Below, piece after piece: positions 1 through 7,163 of a DNA stretch of 64,000 nucleotides. Source of the stretch: Acidimicrobiaceae bacterium (GTDB lineage Bacteria > Actinomycetota > Acidimicrobiia > Acidimicrobiales > Ilumatobacteraceae); NCBI GenBank assembly GCA_020637295.1, contig JACJWF010000001.1:186001-250000 (forward strand). Direction: 5' to 3'. A program made the position numbers and the translations under genes. The notes beneath the pieces were generated by a model. That model saw nothing but the letters and a program-made list of their open reading frames with translations, was not told the DNA's origin and did not search any database. Each line of letters opens with the position of its first letter. The stretch's first letter is position 1.

Positions 1-76
1 TGACCTCCACCTCGACGGTGGGGTTGCCGCGGGAGTCCAGGATCTCACGGCCGACGACGCTGACGATCTCGCTCAT
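1..76 (-). CDS. eno: Enolase, N-terminal fragment
   Basis: Enolase converts 2-phosphoglycerate to phosphoenolpyruvate in the cytoplasm. Only the first 25 codons lie in the window; the gene runs off the left edge. The visible N-terminus starts MSEIVSVVGREILDSRGNP, and the I-x-x-R-E-I-L-D-S-R-G-N-P block is the hallmark of bacterial enolase. The ATG at 76 follows a TACGGT hexamer by exactly 7 nt with no ribosome binding site, so the message looks leaderless. It lies downstream of mazG on the same strand, a common actinobacterial neighbourhood, with a membrane-protein gene on the opposite strand between them. Confidence 0.93.
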   Translation of the reverse strand, partial: MSEIVSVVGREILDSRGNPTVEVEV

Positions 77-83
77 GAGCCCA

Positions 84-89
84 ACCGTA
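84..89 (-). promoter_or_regulatory. Leaderless -10 element of eno
   Basis: TACGGT on the minus strand, 7 nt before the ATG at 76. It matches the TAnnnT-N7-start pattern seen at fifteen other genes in this window. Confidence 0.6.
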
Positions 90-160
90 CTCACGTGCTG
101 CGTCGTTGCAGGAAACCACGAACATCTCAAGTGGCGACTCGCAGATGCCGAAAATGCGGC

Positions 161-1024
161 ATGGAACCGACAGTCGACGGCCCTCAACTCCCGTCGCGTT
201 CGGTGGGCTCGGAGGACGCCCGGCCGTCCGGCGAGGTGACCGTGCAGCGGCCTGCGGCCGGCCCGGCCCCTGTGCTGCGCGACCCGCACAACTACGACCG
301 CCATCACACGCTGATCCCGCGCACCCTGTGCTTCGCCGGTCAGGTGGCATGGCTGGCCATGCCGGCGGTCGCGTTCATGCTGACGCGCGACGACCGCATC
401 GTGTGGGACACCGACAATGGGGTGCCCGTGCTGGATCACGAGGCCCGGAGGGTGATGGCGCTCATCGGTGTGGCGTCGGTGGCCGCCTACCTGCTGGGGT
501 GGGTGTGGTGGACCACGGTGGCTGCACTGAACGCCCGGCAGATGAGCCGGCGGACGATGTGGCCAGGGGCGTCGATCGCCTCCGTCGCGGTCCAGGCGAC
601 AGTGCTCGCGCTGCTGCCGTCGTTCCGCAACGACGATCAGTTGATGGATGCCGCCGTGCTCGGCGTGGCGTGGTTCATCGTCGTCGCCGCTCACTTCTAC
701 GTGCTCGGCGCGTTGCGGCGGACGGCCGAGTCGATCAACGGGCCGACGGCGCCGTGGACCCGCCTCATCGTCATCCCGTGGGCGGTGGCCGCGTTCAATG
801 CGGTGGGTGCCTTCTTCGTGGGCTTCATCAGCACGGAGTTCACGCTTGGGGTTCTCGGCCTGCAGGTGCTGCTGCTGGTCTGGTACGTCGCCAGCACCTA
901 CCAGGCGATGAAGTCGTTCGACCGGGCGTCGGTGGGCCGGGCGATCCTCAGCCAGGACGACCACGCGTTCGCCACGTTCATGCGGATGCGGCAGCAGACC
1001 GGCGAGCAGCCCGTCCAGGCCTGA
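161..1024 (+). CDS. Hypothetical polytopic membrane protein
   Basis: A 287-residue protein of unknown function. About 60 polar, Pro/Arg-rich residues come first. Four to five hydrophobic segments follow: near the AGQVAWLAMPAVAFML stretch, a Trp-rich one (VAAYLLGWVWWTTVAAL), one around VAQATVLALL, one at VLGVAWFIVVAAHFYVLG, and a last pair before a short cytoplasmic-looking tail. The ATG at 161 was chosen over an in-frame upstream start at 95 because the upstream stretch overlaps the eno promoter and is compositionally poor. It converges on mazG with a 6-bp gap. I do not recognise the family. Confidence 0.7.
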   Translation: MEPTVDGPQLPSRSVGSEDARPSGEVTVQRPAAGPAPVLRDPHNYDRHHTLIPRTLCFAGQVAWLAMPAVAFMLTRDDRIVWDTDNGVPVLDHEARRVMALIGVASVAAYLLGWVWWTTVAALNARQMSRRTMWPGASIASVAVQATVLALLPSFRNDDQLMDAAVLGVAWFIVVAAHFYVLGALRRTAESINGPTAPWTRLIVIPWAVAAFNAVGAFFVGFISTEFTLGVLGLQVLLLVWYVASTYQAMKSFDRASVGRAILSQDDHAFATFMRMRQQTGEQPVQA

Positions 1025-1030
1025 GCCCGC

Positions 1031-2473
1031 TCAGCCGCGGCGCTTGACCTCGTCCCAGAGGGCGTCGAGGGCGTCCAGCCCGGCGGTGTGCAGATCGAGA
1101 TCGCGCTCGCGGGCCAACGCCTCGACGGCTTCGAACCGGGTGCGGAATTTCCGTGTCGCGGCCCGCAACGCGGTCTCCGGTTCCACCTTCAGGTGGCGGG
1201 CGACGTTGACCACGGCGAACAGCAGGTCGCCGAGCTCGTCGGCCGTGTGGTCGGCGTCGCCGCCGGCGGCCGCGTCCAGCAGTTCGGCGGCCTCCTCGGC
1301 GATCTTCGGCAGGGCGCCGTGCACGTCCGGCCAGTCGAAGCCGACCTTGGCCGCCTTGCGCTGCACCGCTTCCGCATAGGCCAGCGAGGGCTGGGCCTCG
1401 GCCACGCCGTCGAACACTGAGGTGCGGCCCTTCTCCTCCCGCTTGATGGCGTCCCAGTTGGCCTTCACGGTGTCGCTGTCCTCGGCGGTGACGTCGCCGA
1501 ACACGTGGGGGTGGCGGCGGACCAGCTTGTCGTGCACGTTGCGGGCCACGTCCGCCATGGTGAAGCGGCCCTCCTGCTCGGCGATCGTGGCGTGGAACTC
1601 GATCTGGTAGAGCACGTCACCGAGCTCCTCCAGCAGGTGCTCGTCGGTGGCCGGGTCGTCGGGGTCCAGCGCCTGCAGCGCGTCGACCAGTTCGTAGGTC
1701 TCCTCCAGCAGGTACCGCACGAGCGTGGCGTGGGTCTGCTCCTGGTCCCACGGGCACTGCTCCCGCAGGGTGCGGGCGAGCTGGTGGAAGCGCACCAGCT
1801 CGGCGCCGACCGGGGCACCCAGCGACGGGACGTAGACGCACGTCAGGTGGTCGGCCTCCACGGTGCGGTCGAGGTCCGCCCAGGTCGTGTGGACCACGGC
1901 CTCGTCCGCCGTGCCGAGGCGCTGGAGGATCACCACTGGTTCGTCGCCGGTGGCATCCTCCACGGCCAGCTTGATGTCGCTGAGCACCCAGTTGGCGTGG
2001 GTGTGGGCGACGAGGAGCGGGCCGACGAGCCCTGCGGCGGCCGTGGCGAACTCGTGGCCGTCGACCAGCGTGACGCGGGCCTCCACCGGGTCGACGCCGA
2101 GCCGTGCCCAGGCCAGGTCGAGGAAGGACATGGCCGGGTGCAGGCGGCACTCGACGCGGGCGTCGGCGCGCAGGCTGCGCACAGTGCGCTCGAGCACGAG
2201 GGGGGAGCCGGGCACGGCGTAGAGGACCTCGCCGTGGAGGGTGGCCGCGGCGACGAGGCGCTCGGTGATCTCGGCGTACACGTCGTCGAAGGTGTCGGCC
2301 TGCTCGTACACCTCGTCGAACGTCGTGGCGTCAGGGACCAGGGATGCTGACGGGTGGCGGGCCGTCCGGAGGAACCGGGCCGCGACGCGGGCGATCTCGG
2401 CGCGGGTGTGGTCCGTGACGTACTCGGGCCCGCCCGGCCCCAGCCCGACGACGGTGACGACCGGCTTCGTCAC
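1031..2473 (-). CDS. mazG: Nucleoside triphosphate pyrophosphohydrolase MazG, YabN-type fusion
   Basis: Hydrolyses (d)NTPs to NMP and pyrophosphate and is thought to clean damaged nucleotides from the pool. The 480-residue protein has two parts. Residues about 1-225 form a tetrapyrrole-methylase-like domain beginning VVTVVGLGPGGPEYVT. Residues about 230-480 hold two MazG repeats; the first contains LLEETYELVDAL followed by EELGDVLYQIEFH, the second EEAAELLDAA followed by DELGDLLFAVVNVAR, giving the paired EExxE...ExxD metal sites. This fusion is known from Bacillus YabN. It sits 18 bp after the SurA-like lipoprotein gene on the same strand and is probably co-transcribed with it. Confidence 0.93.
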   Translation of the reverse strand: MTKPVVTVVGLGPGGPEYVTDHTRAEIARVAARFLRTARHPSASLVPDATTFDEVYEQADTFDDVYAEITERLVAAATLHGEVLYAVPGSPLVLERTVRSLRADARVECRLHPAMSFLDLAWARLGVDPVEARVTLVDGHEFATAAAGLVGPLLVAHTHANWVLSDIKLAVEDATGDEPVVILQRLGTADEAVVHTTWADLDRTVEADHLTCVYVPSLGAPVGAELVRFHQLARTLREQCPWDQEQTHATLVRYLLEETYELVDALQALDPDDPATDEHLLEELGDVLYQIEFHATIAEQEGRFTMADVARNVHDKLVRRHPHVFGDVTAEDSDTVKANWDAIKREEKGRTSVFDGVAEAQPSLAYAEAVQRKAAKVGFDWPDVHGALPKIAEEAAELLDAAAGGDADHTADELGDLLFAVVNVARHLKVEPETALRAATRKFRTRFEAVEALARERDLDLHTAGLDALDALWDEVKRRG

Positions 2474-2491
2474 CGCGTCACGCCGCCACCG

Positions 2492-3271
2492 TCAGCTGCC
2501 CAGCGCCAGCACGGTGGCCTGATCCGCCGACCAGGCGCCGTAGCGGCTGGACACCCACACGTCGGCACCGTCGAAGAGCGCACGTGCCTTGTTCTGTGCG
2601 GTGGGCAACGCGAGCTGCTGCTTGGCCGAGTCGCTGATCTCGTCGTACGGGCGGAGCTGCATGACCAGGTCGAAGTCGCCGAGCTTGGTGACGAAGTACT
2701 CGCCGATCTCCGGGTCGGCCGCCGCGATGTCGCTGATCAGCTGCTGGTTGTACTGGTCGGCACCGGCGCAGTCGGCCTCCTGCACCGTGACGACGCCGCC
2801 GTTGCCGGCGAGCGTGGCGTCCACCGAGTACTTGGCGGCCGCGTCGGCGAAGGTCATCCCGCCGTCCAGCGCCGCCAGCACCTCGTCGGTGGAGACGGTG
2901 CCGTCGAGGGCGATGGCCCCGAGGCAGAGCAGGGGTGCGAGCACCTTGCCGTCCTCGTAAGCGGCCCGGCCCTCCTCCAGGTACTGCCCGGCGAACTGGT
3001 CGACGGCGTCGCTCAGTGCGGACTGCAGCGCGTCCTGAGTGGCATCCACATCGGCGCCGCCCGTGAGCAGCTGGAGCTGGATCCAGCTGCCGACGACGTT
3101 GCGAGCGGCGGCGCCCGACGTGTTGCCGCCCGTGATCGCCTGCACGTCGGCGTCGGTGAGCGTGTGGCCGTTGACGACGGCGGCGGCGTCGTTCCGATCG
3201 AAGGTGGCGCAGGAGGTGAGGGAGGCGGTGGCCACGAGGGCGGTGGCCACCACGGCGAGGCGTCGGATCAC
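2492..3271 (-). CDS. SurA N-terminal-like lipoprotein
   Basis: A 259-residue secreted lipoprotein. The N-terminus MIRRLAVVATALVATASLTSC is a lipoprotein signal with the lipobox LTSC. The mature part begins with the AAVVNGHTLTDADV block typical of SurA/PrsA N-terminal chaperone domains, followed by helices and a possible degenerate parvulin-like C-terminus. No clear rotamase active site was recognised, so a chaperone role is more likely than isomerase activity. The GTG start at 3271 is supported by the lipoprotein signal and by a TAGGGT hexamer 8 nt upstream. An equivalent lipoprotein (LpqU) lies in the mazG-eno region of mycobacteria. Confidence 0.75.
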   Translation of the reverse strand: MIRRLAVVATALVATASLTSCATFDRNDAAAVVNGHTLTDADVQAITGGNTSGAAARNVVGSWIQLQLLTGGADVDATQDALQSALSDAVDQFAGQYLEEGRAAYEDGKVLAPLLCLGAIALDGTVSTDEVLAALDGGMTFADAAAKYSVDATLAGNGGVVTVQEADCAGADQYNQQLISDIAAADPEIGEYFVTKLGDFDLVMQLRPYDEISDSAKQQLALPTAQNKARALFDGADVWVSSRYGAWSADQATVLALGS

Positions 3272-3279
3272 GGGGTGGA

Positions 3280-3285
3280 ACCCTA
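3280..3285 (-). promoter_or_regulatory. Probable leaderless -10 element of the SurA-like gene
   Basis: TAGGGT on the minus strand, 8 nt before the GTG at 3271. No ribosome binding site is visible in the gap. Confidence 0.45.
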
Positions 3286-3314
3286 TCCGCAGGGTCGGGG
3301 GCGGGCGCGATCGG

Positions 3315-5057
3315 TCACGGGGCCAGCCGTTCCTCCCAGTCCACCCACTCCACCTCGTGGTCGGCGACGTAGGCGCGCACGGCCTCGCCGGTGGTGCGGG
3401 CAGTGTGGTGGGGCGGCTCCATGCCGTCGGCGACGTTGTACAGGTCCAGCCGTTCGTGCACCTGGCCCTTCAGCTCGGCGAAGCGCAGCTCGATGCCCCG
3501 CTCGCGCAGGTCGGTCAGCAGCTCCGCCAGCGTGTCGGCGGCGGTCGTATCGATGTCGGTGATCGGCTCCGCGGTGACGATCACACACCGCACCGGTGAG
3601 TCGTGGGTGGCGATCCGCTCCTCCAGGTCCTCCACGAAGAAGCGGGCGTTGGCGAAGAACAGTGGCGCATCGAAGCGGTACAGCAGCAGGCCGGGGATGG
3701 TGTGGCCGTTGGGATGGCGGGCTCGGTCGTGGTAGCCCTTCAGGCCGTCCACCCGCACCAACTCGGCGGTGTGCGGCTTCCAGGCGCGGCGCATGAAGTT
3801 GAGGATCGACAGGCCCACGGCAACGACCACACCGTTCACCGGGCCGAACACCGCGACGGCGGCGAATGCGGCCACGGACAGGACGAACTCGCTGCGCCGC
3901 ACCTTCCAGAGGCGGACCATCGAGGGGATGTCGATCAGCGAGATCGCGGCCGCCACCACGATGGCGGCAAGGGCGGCGTCGGGCAGGTGGCGGAACGTCG
4001 ACGGGATGAACGCCGTGATCACCAGCAACGCCACCGCCGACACCACGCCCGTGAGCTGGGTGCGGCTGCCCGCAGCCTCCGCGACGGGAGTGCGTGAGTT
4101 GCTGGCGCTGATGGCGAAGCCCTGGAAGAAGCCGGACGCGACGTTGGACATCCCCAGTGCCACCAGCTCGTGGTTGGCATCGACGTGCTCGTGCCGGCGC
4201 AGCGCCATCGTGCGTGACAGCACGCTGGTGTCGGCGAAGGACACCAGCGCGACGCCGAGGGCCGCGCCGAACAGTGTGCGGGTGGTCGACCAGTCGAGGT
4301 CGGGGAGCGACGGACTGGGCAGCCCCTGGGGCAGGTCGCCCACCAGTGACACGCCGCGGCTGCCGAGGTCGGCCACGGTGGCCGCGACGATGCCGAGGAT
4401 CACGACGACGAGCGGAGCGGGGATCCGCCGTTCCAGCCAGCGCAGCAGCACCAGCACGCCCACGCAGGCCGCGCCGACGATGAAGGTCCAGCCGCTGAAC
4501 AGACCGTCGTGCAGCCCGTCGACGAACTGCTCCACCTCGCCGATGATCGTCTCCCCGCCTACCGAGAAGCCGCAGATCTTGGCCGTCTGGCTGACGATGA
4601 TCGTCAGCGCGATGCCGTGCAGATAGCCGTAGCGGACGGGGGCCGAGAGCAGTTCGGCGATGAACCCGAAGCGGGCGAGGCCGGCCACCACGCACACCAG
4701 CCCGGCGATGATGCTGAGCATGCTGGCGACGGCGATCGCGTCGTGCACGCTGCCGGCCGCCAGGGGGATCACCGAGGCGGCGATCAGCGGGGTGAGCGAG
4801 GAGTCCGGCCCGAGGACGAGGATGCGCGATGGCCCCACCAGGGCGTAGACGAACAGCGGGATGATCGTCGCGTACAGGCCGGTGACCGCGGGCAGGCCGG
4901 AGGCGGTCGCGTAGGCCATGCCCGCCGGGGCCAGCAATCCGGTGAGCACGACGCCGGCGGTGACGTCGTGCACGAACCAGCGACGCTGGTACGTGCGCAC
5001 CTGCTCCAGCCCCGGTACCAGGCGCGTCAGGCGTCCCATGCGCGCCCACAATGGCAC
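3315..5057 (-). CDS. SulP-family anion transporter with STAS domain
   Basis: A 580-residue inner-membrane transporter of the SulP/SLC26 family, which carries sulfate, bicarbonate or other anions. The N-terminal signature DVTAGVVLTGLLAPAGMAYATASGLPAVTGLYATIIPLFVYALVGPS is present in shifted form (residues about 30-76), with the characteristic GPDSSL, then about 10-12 membrane segments. A cytoplasmic STAS domain covers residues about 430-560 and contains RFDAPLFFANARFF and the VTAEPITDIDTTAADTL segment. The substrate cannot be told from sequence. The GTG at 5057 is used; an in-frame ATG at 5039 is an equally good start. Neither has an obvious promoter hexamer. Confidence 0.88.
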   Translation of the reverse strand: MPLWARMGRLTRLVPGLEQVRTYQRRWFVHDVTAGVVLTGLLAPAGMAYATASGLPAVTGLYATIIPLFVYALVGPSRILVLGPDSSLTPLIAASVIPLAAGSVHDAIAVASMLSIIAGLVCVVAGLARFGFIAELLSAPVRYGYLHGIALTIIVSQTAKICGFSVGGETIIGEVEQFVDGLHDGLFSGWTFIVGAACVGVLVLLRWLERRIPAPLVVVILGIVAATVADLGSRGVSLVGDLPQGLPSPSLPDLDWSTTRTLFGAALGVALVSFADTSVLSRTMALRRHEHVDANHELVALGMSNVASGFFQGFAISASNSRTPVAEAAGSRTQLTGVVSAVALLVITAFIPSTFRHLPDAALAAIVVAAAISLIDIPSMVRLWKVRRSEFVLSVAAFAAVAVFGPVNGVVVAVGLSILNFMRRAWKPHTAELVRVDGLKGYHDRARHPNGHTIPGLLLYRFDAPLFFANARFFVEDLEERIATHDSPVRCVIVTAEPITDIDTTAADTLAELLTDLRERGIELRFAELKGQVHERLDLYNVADGMEPPHHTARTTGEAVRAYVADHEVEWVDWEERLAP

Positions 5058-5105
5058 AGCCGGCCGCGGCGCCGGTGGTAGTCCGGTTTCGTCAGATGCG
5101 GCCGG

Positions 5106-5648
5106 TCAGCGCTGGACCAGTGGCATCTCGCCGGTCGCCGCGGCGGCGTCGGCGATCAGCGTCTGCAGGTCGGCGAAGAAGTCGTTCGCCGGATCGAAGT
5201 TGACGACGGTGCTGTCCAGTTGCACCTCGCCGTCCGGCAACTCCATCGTGACCGTCACGTCCACGCCGTCGACGCATGCGTTGCATGTGCCCGGCCCGAC
5301 GGTGGCGGCCAGTTCGGCGAAATCGACACTGGTCGCTGCGGCGAGGAAGGCGTCGATCTCGCCGTCGGCCAACTGGCCCGTCAGCACGGCGGGGCCGTCC
5401 TCACCGGTGCGGTACACCTCGACCGCACCATTGCCGTAGATGAGGTAGGTGGGGCAGTTGGGCCCCATCATCTGGCACCCGCCCATCTCCACGTAGCGCA
5501 GCACCACGGCCGGCGCGGGGACGGTGTCCGGTGCCGTGGTGGTGCTGGCGGGCGTCGAGGTGGGGGAGGTTGCTCCCTCGTCGTCACCGCACGCTGCGGG
5601 CAGGACGGCGAGGGCGACGAGCAGGAGAGCGGTGGATCGGCGGCGCAT
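5106..5648 (-). CDS. Small Thr-rich lipoprotein, function unknown
   Basis: A 180-residue predicted lipoprotein. MRRRSTALLLVALAVLPAAC is a textbook signal peptide with lipobox LPAAC. A Ser/Thr/Pro linker (residues about 25-48) leads to a compact domain that starts LRYVEMGGCQMMGPNCPTY and contains four further cysteines (two in the GPGTCNACVDG motif), so disulfides are likely in the exported form. The family is not recognised. It is separated from the upstream cassette at 5777 by an AT-richer divergent promoter region. Confidence 0.75.
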   Translation of the reverse strand: MRRRSTALLLVALAVLPAACGDDEGATSPTSTPASTTTAPDTVPAPAVVLRYVEMGGCQMMGPNCPTYLIYGNGAVEVYRTGEDGPAVLTGQLADGEIDAFLAAATSVDFAELAATVGPGTCNACVDGVDVTVTMELPDGEVQLDSTVVNFDPANDFFADLQTLIADAAAATGEMPLVQR

Positions 5649-5724
5649 GCTCCGTTCGACGTCGCCGAGGCGGTCGGCGGTTCCCGCGAACTGGCAGGTC
5701 GCAGCTCCTTTCGTCGGAGGGGGG

Positions 5725-5787
5725 TTGACACGGTGACATCATCATGACATCATGACGACATCACCGAAAGGACACGATGATGTCACC
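5725..5787 (+). promoter_or_regulatory. Promoter and phased operator array of the RHH cassette
   Basis: A -35 box TTGACA (5725-5730) is followed after 17 bp by a -10 candidate CATCAT (5748-5753). Overlapping the promoter are three direct 11-bp repeats of the TGACATCA type starting at 5734, 5745 and 5756. An inverted copy, TGATGTCA, at 5778-5785 keeps the same 11-bp phase (44 bp after the first). The outermost halves form a 10-bp inverted repeat, GGTGACATCA (5732-5741) and TGATGTCACC (5778-5787). The last copy overlaps the start codons of the first gene. Half-sites repeated one helical turn apart over a promoter suit a ribbon-helix-helix repressor, and such a protein is encoded by the second gene of the cassette. 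Confidence 0.65.
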
Positions 5788-5914
5788 CTTCCAGCACGAC
5801 CCACAGCTCCTCGCCATGCTGCACGCCGACCGTGCCCTGCGGCTGCAGCGTCTCCGCCAGCAGAGCCGCCTGCGCCGCCCGGAGCCCGGCAACGATGACC
5901 GTCGGTGGGCGTGA
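5777..5914 (+). CDS. 45-aa basic small protein, first gene of RHH cassette
   Basis: A 45-residue protein starting MMSPFQHDPQLLAMLHAD and containing a helical, Arg-rich stretch RLRQQSRLRR. GAAAGGA lies upstream at a spacing that suits either of the two adjacent ATG codons (5777, 5780). The stop at 5912-5914 is 2 nt before the ATG of the RHH gene, so translation is probably coupled. It resembles a second 45-aa protein encoded at 54148-54285: both have an early His next to Asp/Pro, then an Arg-rich helix ending in S-R-L-R-R. The function is unknown; many actinobacterial genomes appear to carry small proteins of this style. Confidence 0.6.
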   Translation: MMSPFQHDPQLLAMLHADRALRLQRLRQQSRLRRPEPGNDDRRWA

Positions 5915-5916
5915 CC

Positions 5917-6372
5917 ATGCAACTCCAGCCCGTCCTCCTCGCCGTGCAATCGGCACTCAGCGCCCAAGGCCAACTGGCCGGAGGCGACGTCGCGGTCGAA
6001 GCGGCCATCGATCATCTCGTCCAGGGGCTTGGCCCGGTGCTGCGCCAGGCTGCCTTCGATCTCGCCGAGCAGGCCGCCGTGGAAGTGCGGTCCCAGCTGC
6101 CGGACCGGCAGGTCGACGTGGTCCTGCTGGATGGCGACCCCGCGCTGCGGATCACCGACGCACCCGTCACGGACGCCGATCCCGCCGCCGGCGAGGACCT
6201 GGATGCCCGGATCACCCTGAGGGTCACGCCCACCCTGAAGACGATGATCGAGGATGCTGCCGAGGCTGCCGGCGCCTCCATCAACGGGTGGGTGCTCGAC
6301 GCACTCTCGAAGCGCGCCCGCAAGGGCACCGACGAGCGGGGGTTCCGCTCCACCACCACGTTCGACCTGTAG
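5917..6372 (+). CDS. Ribbon-helix-helix protein, HicB/Arc-like C-terminus
   Basis: A 151-residue protein. Residues 1-95 form an Ala/Asp-rich domain beginning MQLQPVLLAVQSALSAQGQL, of unknown fold. The C-terminus carries a ribbon-helix-helix signature: DARITLRVTPTLKTMIEDAA, then GASINGWVLDALSKRAR (residues about 98-140). That is the beta-strand, helix, helix layout of HicB/Arc/CopG DNA-binding proteins. No HicA toxin follows, so this is not a classical toxin-antitoxin pair; the neighbour is a DUF4097 protein. It probably represses its own promoter at the 5725-5787 array. In-frame GTG codons at 5905 and 5911 are alternative starts; the ATG just after the upstream stop is preferred. Confidence 0.72.
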   Translation: MQLQPVLLAVQSALSAQGQLAGGDVAVEAAIDHLVQGLGPVLRQAAFDLAEQAAVEVRSQLPDRQVDVVLLDGDPALRITDAPVTDADPAAGEDLDARITLRVTPTLKTMIEDAAEAAGASINGWVLDALSKRARKGTDERGFRSTTTFDL

Positions 6373-6377
6373 AGGTA

Positions 6378-7142
6378 ATGGTCATGAATCGTCACGAACG
6401 TTGGCCGGTCGGCGACCATGCCGTGCTGGATGTCGGCGTGCCCTCCGGGAGCGTCGAGGTCCGAGTGGGCGACCACGGCTCGGTGCAGGCGGTGCTGGAG
6501 TCCAGCGCTGCGGAAGACTTCGAGATGTCCGCGGCCGGCGACCGCATCACCATTCGTCACCCGTCGCGCTGGTTCGTGCGCGGCCGCAGTTGCCGGCTGA
6601 TGGTCACCGTGCCGCCGGGCACGGACGTCGAGATCGACGCCGCGTCGGCCACCGTCCGCCTCGTCGGGGTGCTCGGCGCCGTCCGCCTGCGCACCGCATC
6701 CGGCGACGTGACGTTCGATCGGGTCGCGCACCTCGACGTCACCTCGGCGAGCGGTGGCGTCACTGGCGATCGGGTGGATGGCGACGTGTCGCTCACCGCG
6801 ATCTCAGGCAACTCCAGCTTCCAGCGGGTGGATGGCCGGATGCGCGCTTCGCTGACCTCCGCCAACCTCCGGGTGGACGAGTGCGCGGGCGATCTCACCG
6901 TCGTCACCACCAGCGGCACGACGCGGATCGGCCATTGCGGCGGCAGCGACATCTCGGTGCGCAGCGTGTCCGGCGACGTGCGCCTGGGCCTGCCCACCGG
7001 CATCCGCGTGGAAGCCGACCTGTCCACCGTCAGCGGTCGCGCCCGCCTGCCGGAGCCCGCGCCGTTCAGCGGCGAGCGGCGCCCCGTGAACCTGAAGGTG
7101 AAGACGGTCTCCGGCGACATCCGCATCGAGCGGTCGCGCTGA
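6378..7142 (+). CDS. DUF4097-family beta-strand repeat protein
   Basis: A 254-residue protein made of short repeated beta strands with the recurring motif [T/S]-x-S-G-[D/N]-[V/I], for example RTASGDV, TSASGGV, TAISGNS, RSVSGDV and KTVSGDI. This is the right-handed beta-helix/solenoid pattern of DUF4097 (putative adhesin) proteins. There is no signal peptide or membrane segment, so it is probably cytoplasmic despite the family's adhesin label. AGAGG precedes the ATG at 6378; an ATG at 6384 is equally possible. It is 5 nt downstream of the RHH gene and clearly in the same operon. The function is unknown. Confidence 0.78.
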   Translation: MVMNRHERWPVGDHAVLDVGVPSGSVEVRVGDHGSVQAVLESSAAEDFEMSAAGDRITIRHPSRWFVRGRSCRLMVTVPPGTDVEIDAASATVRLVGVLGAVRLRTASGDVTFDRVAHLDVTSASGGVTGDRVDGDVSLTAISGNSSFQRVDGRMRASLTSANLRVDECAGDLTVVTTSGTTRIGHCGGSDISVRSVSGDVRLGLPTGIRVEADLSTVSGRARLPEPAPFSGERRPVNLKVKTVSGDIRIERSR

Positions 7143-7163
7143 GCGCCGCCAGCGAGCCCGCGG

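Noticed and set aside
6384..7142. Labelling the RHH-DUF4097 pair as a HicBA toxin-antitoxin system
   Set aside because: The RHH domain resembles HicB, but no HicA-like (short, dsRBD-fold) protein is adjacent and DUF4097 proteins are not known toxins.
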